In this document: positions 34,110 through 44,600 of the stretch, in pieces
Position numbering within the stretch: position 1 is the stretch's first letter
Layout: every line of letters begins with the position of its first letter
Origin: Tubiluchus corallicola
Lineage: Eukaryota; Priapulida; Priapulimorpha; Priapulimorphida; Tubiluchidae
DNA: 60,000 nt
Reading direction: 5' to 3'
Assembly (NCBI GenBank): GCA_030141605.1
Contig: JAQGDQ010000011.1
Span: 1,178,066-1,238,065, forward strand
Program-made: the position numbers and the translations under genes
Notes under the pieces: model-generated
The model's input: only the letters and a program-made list of their open reading frames with translations
What the model was told of the DNA's origin: nothing
Database searches by the model: none

Positions 34110-34590
34110 CACGTTTCAACATGCAAAATACTGCTGATACAGTAACGTTTCGAGGTGCAAAACGCTACTGATACAGTAACGTTTTCAAGGTACAAAACAC
34201 TACTCATACATAACCGTTTTTAAGGTGCAAAACACTACTGATACAGTAACATTTTCAATGTACAAAACACTACTGAACAGTAACGTTTTCAAGGTGCAAA
34301 ACACTACTGATACAATACCGTTTTCAAGGTGCAAAACACTACCGTACAGCAACTTTTTCAAGGTGCAAAACACTACTGATACAGTAGCATTTTCAGGATA
34401 CAAAGCGCTACTGACACAGTACCGTTTTCAAGGTGCAAACCATTACTGATACACTACCATTTTCAAGGTGTAAAACTCTACTGATACAGCAACGTTTTCA
34501 AGGTGCTACACACTACTGATACAGTAACGTTTTCAATGTGCAAACACCACTGATACAGTAACGTTTTTAAAGTACAAAACACTGCTGAAC
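34110..34590. repeat. 35-bp minisatellite, about 14 copies
   Basis: The unit is AAGGTGCAAAACACTACTGA followed by TACAGTAACGTTTTC. Copies differ by a few bases (GTACAAAAC, ATAACC, CAGCAACG). There is no unique spacer between units, so this is a tandem array and not a CRISPR-like structure. Confidence 0.9.
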
Positions 34591-35778
34591 GAAAATTAAT
34601 ATTCTTTGTTTTCTTGCCATTAATTATTTGAATCATCGCTATTATTATTATTACTATTTGCACGTTTTAACCACTTGTTAAACTTTAGTGATTGGCAAAA
34701 AGGGTAAAATATTTCGAAGAAACAATATAGATTTCATAGGCCACTTGACGACATAATAAACATAATACTTACAAAGTCTGTTATTCAGTTCTGCAATGAA
34801 GATAATTGTGTTGGAAAGCGGCATAAGTGACGTCAGTACTTTCTTGTGGTTTTTTACGCAAAAAGTGTGGCGTCGTCATTCGACGATAAAAGGGAACTTT
34901 ATAAGCTAACGCCTTCACTTAAACGATAGATCTATAAACCAACCATAGGATCACCACAGTTTAAAGACATTTTTGGAATATGTAAAAAGGCCACGAAAGT
35001 CTTTAAGTTTAAAAACTTTCTCTGAGCAACCTGAGCCCTCTTTCAATAAGTCTGGCATTGAATTCACAGAGCATGAACTCACAGACTGGGAACTAATTAC
35101 AATATTTTACCAGGCGCCAATATTACACACTGTAAACACATACGTATGATTCGAGGATTAAACTCAATGGACACATTCATAAGCAGTAACACATGTGGAA
35201 AACATATCTAGTGGAAGCAAGGTTACAAGACGTATCACATTGTCGGCTCTTAGTGTTCGGTTACTACAGAAAGGATGCCGACAACGAGCCGCTTTTCTCA
35301 GTGATTCGTAACCGGAAGCGGAAATAAAGCTGGCTGTGTGCCGCATGCAGATTCGAACGTTGCGTTCTAGGCAATAGGTTTAGGTTCCGCTTTTCTTGGA
35401 CCATTATTTTGGTTAACAACAAGCTATTCGATTGCTGTCTTAAAATAGAAATTAAGCGTAAAAACAAATTTAATTAAAGACAAAATCAAACCCTCACTAT
35501 AATATAAGTGTTTTTACAAATTAAAATCCCGCTCTCATTACGAATATTCAATTTACTTTATTATAAACTTGTGGTATAAAACTTGTTTCTTTTGATTTTT
35601 TATCAGTTCGTTGGTAACGGTATTAAATTTGAAGAACCGCCATTTCTTCGTTGCGCGAGACAAATGATGTTGTGAGTACATTCGTTAAGTCACCAAAGAC
35701 GATTAAGTAAACAAACATCGATAACAAAAGACGATTTTTGTACCTCGTTTTCGTTCACTGACGCTAAAGACGCGAAAC
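34591..35778. other. No gene recognised
   Basis: A weak minus-strand B-box-like GTTCGAATCTGC lies near 35345-35356. ORFs at 35164-35346 and 35264-35467 have no recognisable product. Confidence 0.35.
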
Positions 35779-35826
35779 ATGGCGATCTACACGGCAATGC
35801 ACGCGTTCGAAATTCATCAGAAAAAG
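35779..35826 (+). CDS. Possible short first coding exon, unassigned
   Basis: An ATG in good context (CGAAACATGG) opens 16 codons (MAIYTAMHAFEIHQKK) that end at a strong donor, AAG|GTAAGT, at 35826/35827. The local base composition is less AT-rich than the flanks. It could be the first exon of a gene whose next exon I cannot find. It also joins in frame to the 41556 acceptor of the mannosidase gene, but a 5.7-kb first intron is less likely than the nearer leader exon. Pure chance remains possible. Confidence 0.2.
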
Positions 35827-35984
35827 GTAAGTTATTTAATTTATAAGTCTCTTTTGTTTCATAATAACTATGAATTCCTTGTGTGATCATAATAATGCGT
35901 TAAAAAACTTCAATGTCTGTTAGAGTTATATAGGCCTTTAAAGTCTTAAAGTATTATTTGTTGGAATGCCTCATTTAATAAATG

Positions 35985-36302
35985 TAAATAATCCTTATTT
36001 TGTGAAACTTATTAGCAATTTAAAAATCCTAATGTTTAATGGTTGGGCTTTTAATTAATCAATGTATGTTATAATATGTAATTTTATTTGTCCAATTTTA
36101 TGTATTTGAAATTAACTATTTAATGTAACCCTACTAACCATACACGGACCATCATGAAAATATTGCATTATATGCAACTTTAACTATCCATGTAAGAAAT
36201 AAATTTCTAGCCTATTCTATTCTACTGTTCATAACTTTGATTTACATCCATGTAAAAAAAAATTTCTATTCTATTCTATTCTATTCTATTCTATTCTATT
36301 CT
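35985..36302 (+). mobile_element. LINE 3' tail with (ATTCT)n
   Basis: The stretch CATGTAAGAAATAAATTTCT followed by ATTCT repeats occurs, is partly duplicated (36190-36225 and 36247-36302), and ends in seven or so ATTCT units. A short 3' region with a simple-repeat tail suggests a 5'-truncated non-LTR retrotransposon. No ORF remains. Confidence 0.5.
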
Positions 36303-36590
36303 ACTGTTCAATGAGTGAGTACTACACTGTACTTGAATTACAATGAATAAATTGTACCCACGCACGTGAGCCAGTCAATTTTTATGCACAATAACCAAGA
36401 AATTGATCAGACTTATAAATCATACTACATGTACATACTTGCAAATGAAAAGTGCTGTAACATTTAGGTGTTTTAGTAGAACAGTGACTGAAATGACAAG
36501 GCTTCCTTTAGGTGCTGCACTTTCGGGTTTCTTTTAAATTCATTTCATATTGATTAAGAATTTGTTGCTTTTTTACCTTCAAATCTCTTG

Positions 36591-37882
36591 TTAAAGGAAA
36601 GAACAACTCACTCAGTATACTGCGTTTACCTTACTGTTTACCTCACGTAAACAAAGAAAAACATAACAAAGAAATTCGCAAAAAACTGCCTACAAAGCAT
36701 AAATTTATAATATACTACCTGTGAATAGAAATTTTCAGGCGAGGTGAACTGGTGGTTGCCGCCATTCACTTGAAAATCATGACATAAACTGGGAGCCTTC
36801 GAGACTTTTCGTAAGCAAAGTTTCGCGCTGCTTAAAGCAAAACCATGTTAAACTGTGGGTCAAAACCACCTATTCTTTAAAATATTGAAAGGAAACATAC
36901 TGTTTTTAAAGAATGACTTACGTTTAAGAATTATTACCACATAAAGGCAATTTCGCGTTCGCGCCGCTAGTTCGCCATTCGCTAGTTAGACGGACACTAG
37001 CGGCTGCATTTCGGAAAGCGTTGCACAAAAACAGGTGCTGTACATCTCAGTTCGGATGTGTTAGTTTGTGACGAACTGCAGACGTTTGACAGCTCATGAG
37101 TGAGTGCAACACTAAATTTGAAATTTGAATTTTTTTCTTAAAACATGCCGAGTTTTAGTACAACAAATTGAATCTCTTACAGTAGCACTGTACCCCAATT
37201 CTCGCTTTCACAAGCATGCGCAACACGCTCATGGAATGCTTTCGATGTTGAAAATTATGTTAGTTTGTGATGTCATCACTAGTTGGGCTCGCGTGCCGTT
37301 AATTATCAGAAACGCTTTTGCAGTATTATTGGTGTTAAAGTGTATACTTTTTACAGCACTCGAAAATGGGGTAGTATATGAAAAATCATCCTGCCTTCCT
37401 TTAAATCTCAAATTTATCAACATTTCCCCAAAACAATGTGTCATTATTTCAAGATACTATGAATGATGTTAATTTTTTGTAATGGCTACAAGTATGTCTT
37501 GACTTCTGCATAACTTATACATGTATAGTGTGTGGAATTTGAAGTTACTGGTGGTTCTATCTTCTTTTAAACTAATTCAAACTTATGTTGCAGCTTATGC
37601 AGCTTACTTAATGTTGAGGCAAAAATATTACAAAATTAGTTATCTACACTTTTGATGAAGATTGACAGTGCGCAACTTTTCTTTAAAACACAAATGACGT
37701 CATTGGTGGAAGAATGGACAATGAAAATGAGAGTGCCCAAGCATGAATTGATCGCGACTTAATTATTATGATTTATAAGTTACATGCAGTACTTATTGCA
37801 GTTTCGTTACTAAATCTTTCTGATATTCTTCGCGAACATAGATATATGCCTAACCTCATATAAGGCGTGGGCTTTCCTTTAA
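36591..37882 (+). mobile_element. MITE family B, copy 4, split by MITE A
   Basis: The 5' part (36591-36835) and 3' part (37567-37882) together give about 557 bases with both TTAA ends, matching the 566-base complete copy at 30510. In uninterrupted copies CGCTGCTTAAAC runs straight into TAATTCAAACTTCTG. Here the two are separated by 731 bases of family A, with TTAA on each side of the break. Confidence 0.85.
36836..37566 (+). mobile_element. MITE family A, copy 4, inserted in MITE B
   Basis: It starts AGCAAAACC just after a TTAA (36832-36835) and ends before a TTAA (37567-37570). It contains the A landmarks (CTAGTTAGACGGACACTA, ACAGGTGCTGTACATCTCAG, CGCTTTC) and the extra end segment shared with 5105-5280. 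The 113-codon ORF at 37125-37466 is repeat sequence, not a gene. Confidence 0.85.
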
Positions 37883-38339
37883 CTTGCAGACTATGTTAAT
37901 TTTCAGGCTTGCCACTTTTACGTGCTTTCTTCAACGCCGCAGTCATTTCAAGTGATGGAAACTTGTTCAAGTCGTTTCCTCAAGCGAGATGAGTTTTATT
38001 AGACTAATCCTTTTGTACTTTGATTGGGCTAATCCTAATCCTTAACCTCTTTTAAGTACCTCGTTCTCATTCGTAAAAATAACTAGAACGTCCTTCAAGA
38101 ATTGTTATGAGGAAAGGAAATATTTTCAGTACATTTAAAACGATTTGTATTTTGATGTTTAGGTATATACCTTATTTTCAGTGAGTTACCCTGTATCAGT
38201 AGCTTACCAATACGCCCCACGCACCATCTTCTGGATAAAAGTAAGAAATCTTCTTATCTTGCATTACATCGCTGCTTTTGCATGTTTTTACGACGAGGCA
38301 CCTAGCAAAACGAACATTCGTTGATGCTGTGAGGACAAC
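37883..38339. other. No gene recognised
   Basis: AT-rich unique sequence without coding signals. Confidence 0.4.
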
Positions 38340-38580
38340 AAGATAAAAATTTGCAAACAACAAATATGAAAAAATAATCAGGGCATTCGTAGCACACTCT
38401 TCGCTAACTAAGAGAAAGTTTAGATTGCTTTATACAATCAATTTGATCAATAATATGGTTTCTTTTTTTTTTGTACAGCCAGTGGTGTGCACTGGGATGG
38501 CGTTGCAGCACCACTTTACCAGGTTACGCGAATATTTTAAATTATTAAGAATTTTCTTTGTCAATTACATGAGTCTTTCA
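38340..38580 (-). mobile_element. MITE family C, copy 5
   Basis: It carries AATAATCAGGGCATTCGTAG, GTGTGCACTGGGATGGCG, and TTTAAATTATTAAGAATTTT in minus orientation. Repeat family J begins directly after it. Confidence 0.6.
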
Positions 38581-38583
38581 AAC

Positions 38584-38940
38584 GGTGCGCGACAAGTTTG
38601 GTACTAGTAAGTTTGGTGCAGGTAAGTTTGGACCTGGTAATTTTGGTACGAGGAAATTTTGCTACCGGGAAAATTTGCAACTAGAAATTTTTGGTACTGG
38701 GAACATTAGGGTACAGAGAAAATATAGTGCTGGTAAATACAGTACTAGCGAAGTTTTGTCAAGCATTTTTAGTACAAGTAAATATGGTACAAGGTAAAAA
38801 AGTACGGACCAAGTTTGGTACTAGGAAAATTCGACACAGAGAAAGTTTGGTACTACGAAAATATATTTATGCCTACTTGAAAAAGTTTTAGAGGCTAATG
38901 TTGTTGCATTTGTTTTTATTTAGTTTTTTGTTTGTTTGCT
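38584..38940 (+). repeat. Repeat family J, copy 2
   Basis: It matches 32333-32657 from GGTGCGCG to the T-rich end. It has a few extra or rearranged 16-base units, as expected from slippage between tandem units. Confidence 0.75.
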
Positions 38941-38999
38941 TGTCTGTTGTTCGTTATTTGCCATGGTTGTCTGTTTCTTGCTCGTTCTTTTGTTGTGAT

Positions 39000-39185
39000 C
39001 ATTACCACCACCAGCATCATCATTGTTGTCTTTGTCGTTTTGTTGCTGTTGGTGCTGTTATTGTTGTTGTTGTTTGCTGTTGTTGTTACTGTTGTCGTTG
39101 TTGTTGTTGTTGCTGTTGCAGTTACCGATCTTGTTGTTGCCATTATTTTTGCTGTTGCCATTGTTGTTGCTGTTGTTGGTATTTT
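39000..39185. repeat. (GTT)n-type triplet repeat
   Basis: TTGTTG/GCTGTT triplets run through the stretch. The Val/Cys/Leu and Thr-rich ORFs here are repeat artefacts. Confidence 0.85.
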
Positions 39186-41002
39186 TGACATCGTAAATTT
39201 GTCAGCAAAGGTACCATCCTGACACTGGTGACCAGTTAAAGCCAGATAATGTTATTTAGTAAACGCTTTAACAAATTTATTAAAACTGAACTTGCTATAT
39301 TAAAGTAGGTCTGTATTAAATTCAGTACTTCAACGCATTGAACATACACGGGCGTCCAAAAAAGTTGTCCATATTAATTTGTATTGCCTGATAAAGGCAT
39401 TTGTAAAGGGACACAGGTTGTGTTGTAGCCCGGTTTCTCCTCTTTTCAAAGAGCTATAATTTTTTTAAGTGCCGCTAGGACGTTTTTTCTATTTTTCTAC
39501 ATGATGTTTCTCGAATGAGCAAAAAAATGACTTTTGGAGATTCTTCGCCCACCGTTGCAGAAAAAACGTTTTGCTGGCATTTGCTTCGGATTTTGGAGAG
39601 AAATTTATAACTTACAATTTATAACGTATAATTTATAATTTAAAACTTTATATTCATTACCTATTTAGCTCTGTTAAAGACTTAATTAGTGCATAATAGG
39701 CTCTGCCTATATAAACTGGTTGTGTGCTTGTAAAATTTACCACTGATATTGACAGCAGTAGTCTGTCGAAACGTTTTTGGCATGATTTTTAACAAGTTAA
39801 GTAAAAAGTTTTAATAAAGTTGTATTGATTTAACTATAAATTTATGACTTTTCAGAAAAAGGCGTATCGGGATACACGACAACGTGGGTCTCTTTTACAG
39901 TCTGGGACTTAGGCCCTTCGTTTGTTGATAGACTTAGGCTCATGAAACCTTTAATTCAGCCCTCCATATACGTATATATCTTGCTTGAAAGACAGTAAAG
40001 TAAAAATAACAGGCTTATACAGCCTAATACTATTATAATTGTTTATACGTATTTTCTAAAATTCACAAATTATCACTATCTGAAATCAGTTCACCGAAGT
40101 GACCGAATATTAAATCATTGTAACACACATATGTATATATGTACGTATATGCACATATTTACAAAGACAATATTAAAATGTATTTATAAAACAATATTAC
40201 AAACGCACATTAAATTTCACATGACATTTGACATCATACTTTTAAAACATTTTGAAAAAAAGAAATTTTACTTTATACTGTCTTTCACGCAGGATATATA
40301 GCTATTTCGTCTTTACCGAAACAGGAATAATTATTTCATAAAGAACGCAATAAAAATACGCAATTTGTTTTATAACAGAGAAGTGAGCGTCTAGCATAAT
40401 TTACATCAAAATAAAATATTGTAATCGAATTTTATTAATTTAAATTACGTAAATTACTGCTATTTGCTCTACCAACTGGAATCTGGCCACTTGCTTGCTG
40501 CAAACTACCGTAAAGTATCATGAGTGTCCCTTCACTGGGTTGTTTTGAATTATTTGTATTTGGCGACGGTCGATCCCAGCGTATATCAGCAGCTTAGAAA
40601 AATAAGTGTTCTACTTATTTGGGAAGTAATGCAATTTATTTTCTCTAACTTGGCTCTTTCTCTTTCTGCTTTTACACAAATAGCCTTTAACTCTTAAACA
40701 GTATCTTTCTAAACTATTTATGCAACTGCCCCAGGTTTTATCACTAGACATTACCTATTGTAAGTAAATCACATGTCGACCTTTCATACATCATATACAA
40801 AGTCCTAGATGTATCAAAACAGTAAACTAATAAAAGCTACATTCTGCAGTCTGTTGTCAAGAACTCTAGTTTGTTTTTATGTTCAGTGCTGTGAGCCAGC
40901 GAGTTTTCTAGTAATTAGAAAATTTAATAATAATCAGTTTCGCTAATTTTAAAAAAGTTTAAATAGACTCAGTAAAGAAAAAAGTCGGATTTTTTTATGC
41001 AG
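39186..41002. other. No gene recognised; possible mariner-like end
   Basis: GGGCGTCCAAAAAAGTTGTCC at about 39350 resembles the terminal sequence of Tc1/mariner-type elements, but I found no matching inverted end. The part 39700-39800 shares AGTCTGTCGAAACGT-type sequence with 23740-23770. Confidence 0.3.
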
Positions 41003-41106
41003 ACGGAATACTCCTAACTGTAGCTAACAAATCGCTGGACATCACCTCGTCTTTCTTCACTTTTGTGCCACCTCGGGATCGCAGCATCCTATTTGTTCCG
41101 TACTTG
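41003..41106 (+). other. Candidate 5' untranslated exon of the mannosidase gene
   Basis: The coding start exon is preceded by a good acceptor (TATTTTACAG at 41555), so a leader exon must exist upstream. The segment after TTTTTTATGCAG ends in a consensus donor, TTG|GTAAGT at 41106/41107. It has no ATG and is less AT-rich than its flanks. Transcription may start inside it instead of using the acceptor at 41002. The implied intron is 449 bases. Confidence 0.35.
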
Positions 41107-41300
41107 GTAAGTAAAGAATATCATGATGAGAATAAATCTAAGCTTTATTGAGAGGCGAACCTGCAATGTTGTGCTTTTTTTACCAGTTACGTTAGGCAGC
41201 AAATCTGACGTGTAGCCCACTCGAAAAACGCTTTTGTCGAAGTTATTATCAAACTAAAGCATAACATTTCTAGTGAATGACTGAGGCAGTATTGCCACGC

Positions 41301-41314
41301 GTTGCCATGGCAAC
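41301..41314. promoter_or_regulatory. Perfect X-box palindrome (RFX-type site)
   Basis: GTTGCCATGGCAAC is a full 14-base palindrome matching the RFX X-box consensus (GTNRCC, short gap, RGYAAC). It lies 254 bases upstream of the mannosidase start codon, within the putative first intron. Function is inferred only. Confidence 0.45.
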
Positions 41315-41567
41315 AGAGCGTCTGTAGCTCAAAAAGGAGGTTTTTACAAATTCACATGGCACCTTCCATGCGCAACTTGATTTCAAACATTAATAAAATT
41401 GCTCTTTTTGTGTGCGTGTCAATGCTGACTAAGATCGATGGTTATTATAATTATTACTGTACGGCCTAATATACGCGCAAAAGAACACCAGGTGACATGT
41501 ACATTTTACTTACGTAATGCATAGGTTTATTTACTAACGCCTATTTATTTTACAGATAAAATTCTTC

Positions 41568-41672
41568 ATGAACGACGAAATTATGCAAGTTCTGAGAATT
41601 CCGCTTGTTTGTGTTCTTATAGCTTTGTGCAGCTCGCGTGTTTTGAGTGACAAAATATTGTGCAATTATGAG
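41568..41672 (+). CDS. Mannosidase exon 1, signal peptide
   Basis: Codons 1-35. The first ATG after the acceptor at 41555 is used; Met6 is an alternative start that would still keep the hydrophobic core. The exon ends Asn-Tyr-Glu at a GTAAGA donor, phase 0. Confidence 0.9.
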
Positions 41673-44600
41673 GTAAGATTGGTAATGGGCTTTTATAGAC
41701 TGGTGAGCTCGAACTGATTGCGGTGCGTTAATAATAACTATAGCTAAACATGCTATTGCACCATGCGTATGATAAATGTTCAATGCATTTTTTCTTAAAA
41801 CTGTCGATTGTTCCCAATATTTATTTTGACTCAATGAATTTATCACTCATAACTGGCAAAAAGCGTACTTTGAGTTTAAGTGATGAAGAGAAAACCAAGA
41901 AAAAGAGCTTTAAGACACATGCAATCTTAAAGTATTTCTCCTTAGATTATACTACATTTTTAAATGTTTCTGATTTCTATTTTTTGATTAGGTTTAACTA
42001 GGTTCATCAGGTTCATTATGAAGTTCTAATAGGTCTGTTATCTTTATTATTATTGGCAGATTGACAATGTCAACAATCGTTTTTGCTTAAACAGCTGATT
42101 TGGCTAAATAGAATGATTAGGCTCGTGTACTTGCTAATGTTTGTTAACTAAGCTAATAGTAGTATGACCGAGTCACGGTCACAGACTAATAACAAGCTGT
42201 CAAGTTGTCTACATAAACGTATAACAGCAATACAACATTTTCCTCAAATTTCAGATCACAAATTTCGGCCTAGGCAAAAAGAAATTGCATTTTCGAACAG
42301 CTAGTGATGAGAAAAGGGTCGGAAGTGACTGCTGTGTGTGTATGTGTGTGTGTGTTTATTTGTTTATTCATTTACTTATTTATCTATTTTTTATTATAAT
42401 GTAAGTTCACAAATGCCAGTCACGACAGCACAAGTATGTTCAATACTAAACATGCTAGTCATTCATCTTGTTTAATTTCAGACCTGCAGTCTTATTAATG
42501 AATAGTAAACACATGCCCAGTGTCAGTTTGTTCAATTTTAGAGCTGCAATCTTGGTGCTGAATGGTGACGAAAACATGCTTATTCTTCACCTTGTTCATT
42601 TTCAGAATTGTAATCTTGGTAATGAATGGTGATGAACACGTACTCAATGTTCATCTTGTTCAATTTCAGAGCAAATCTTAGTAATGAATTGTGCTGAACA
42701 CATACGCAATGTTTATCTTGTTCAACTTCAGAACTGTGATCTTGGTAACGAACGGTGCTGAACACATACTCAGTGTTCATTTTGTTCGATTTCAGAGCTG
42801 AATCTTGGTGCTGAATGCATAATCAGTGTTCATGTTGTTCAATTTCAGAGCTGCAATCTTGGTGATGAACACATGCTCAATGTTCATTTGGTTCCACACA
42901 CTCATGATGACGTAGGCTGGCTGAAAACCGTTGATCAATATTTCTTTGGAGGTAAAAAGAAAAAAAATTGATTTGAAAATTTCCTTTAGGTATCAAAAAT
43001 GTTATAAATGCACTATGGTTGCAGCTTTATCACACAGTACATATATAGCAAATAGTACAAAAAGTACTATATTTTACTGTCCAAAAAATACTACACTGGA
43101 AGGAATTTTCTAGACAAATTCTCATTTCATATCGTGATTGCAAGTAGCAACTGCAAAGGTAACATAAACATTCACTGCAGTACAGAAGTCGCTGATAGGA
43201 AATTCCGAACAAAAACAACCCCAGAAAAACAGTTAAAGACTACACAATGATTAAAAGTTTATTTTAATAAAGAAGAATTGTAGTATAGATCCAATGTAGT
43301 ATAGACTTTACTTTCTATGTCAACTTCTGGTTAAAGTTGCAGCAGATTTACACAGAGATAAAAGGTCCATACTACTCACGGCATATTTTTTACAGCAAAT
43401 AAGTCTATTCAGGCCGGAGCAGTGCAATTTGTGTTGGATTCTGTCATTCAGGAGCTACACAAGGACCCAGCTAAAAAGTTCATCTATGTTGAAACTGCCT
43501 TTTTCTGGAGATACTGGAGGCAATTGCACGACATGCAGCAACATGCAGTGAAGAAACTTGTCAATGAAGGTAAAAAGATATCAATAAACAAACTCTAACT
43601 GTTAAAGGCTAAAAAATACAAAGATTCAATATGCCGTTATTCATAATTTTAATTTCAAGATTATTGTTAATAACAATAATCATTATTATAATTCTAATTA
43701 TTATTATATGACAAAAACATCCACCACATTATTGAATTTTTGAAACCAAACTTGTCCAAAATGAAATGCGAAAAAGTCGGGCCCAAGCCTTTACTTGAAC
43801 CAAGAATTTGCATTACAAGTCTAATGCCATGAACAGTAGACTATTCAACCCCAGTGTTTCAGCACTTACAAATGTTGAATTGGTTGGTGAGCTAATAGAA
43901 TTGAAACAAATCGTGCCATAATCACATGTACCTAGTAATCTAGCAGTCATGGCATTAGACTTGCCATGTAAAGGTCCGTGGCTCAAGTATGTACTCAATC
44001 CGGATTTTTTCACATATCATTTTGAACAAGTTTGGCTTCAAAATACTCAATAATCTAGCGTTTATTCCGTGAATTCGACATGCACCACTGTGAAAAACCC
44101 AAACAAAAGCAGGGAAAAATTTAGACCTCTATAATGCATCTACATATGATGGATGAAGAATTTACATGCTACATTTTTGTCACAAGAAAACCATTTACTT
44201 ACATAAAGGTAGAAAAATTTGTCTTAAAATTTCGAATCACCTACATACTGCTTTACTAATTCAGCAAAAATATAATTACCATATCTTGTGAATAAGATTG
44301 ATACAATGTTTTTAGGTGAGTCGGTGACATTTTACCAGGCGGTGTGAGTATATATTAAATTACAAAGAATTTTCTTTTAACTGCTTAGGACAGTTGGAAT
44401 TCATCAGTGGCGGGTGGTCTATGAACGACGAAGCAGTTACCCACTACAGTGCCATCATTGACAACATGTCGTTTGGACTTCGATTCCTCAAAACCGTATT
44501 TGGTGATTGTGGAATTCCCAGAGTCACGTGGCAGATCGATCCATTTGGACATTCTAGGGAGCAAGCTTCTCTCTTTGCAAGGGTGATTATCGACAAATTA

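Noticed and set aside
34110-34590. CRISPR-like direct repeats
   Set aside because: Units are contiguous with no unique spacers, they vary, and the DNA is eukaryotic.
37125-37466. 113-codon ORF, similar to an ORF on the minus strand at 5219-5443
   Set aside because: Both lie in MITE family A and its extension; similarity comes from repeat copies, and other copies are not open.
38898-39222. Val/Cys-rich ORFs suggesting a small secreted protein
   Set aside because: Explained by the GTT-type triplet repeat.
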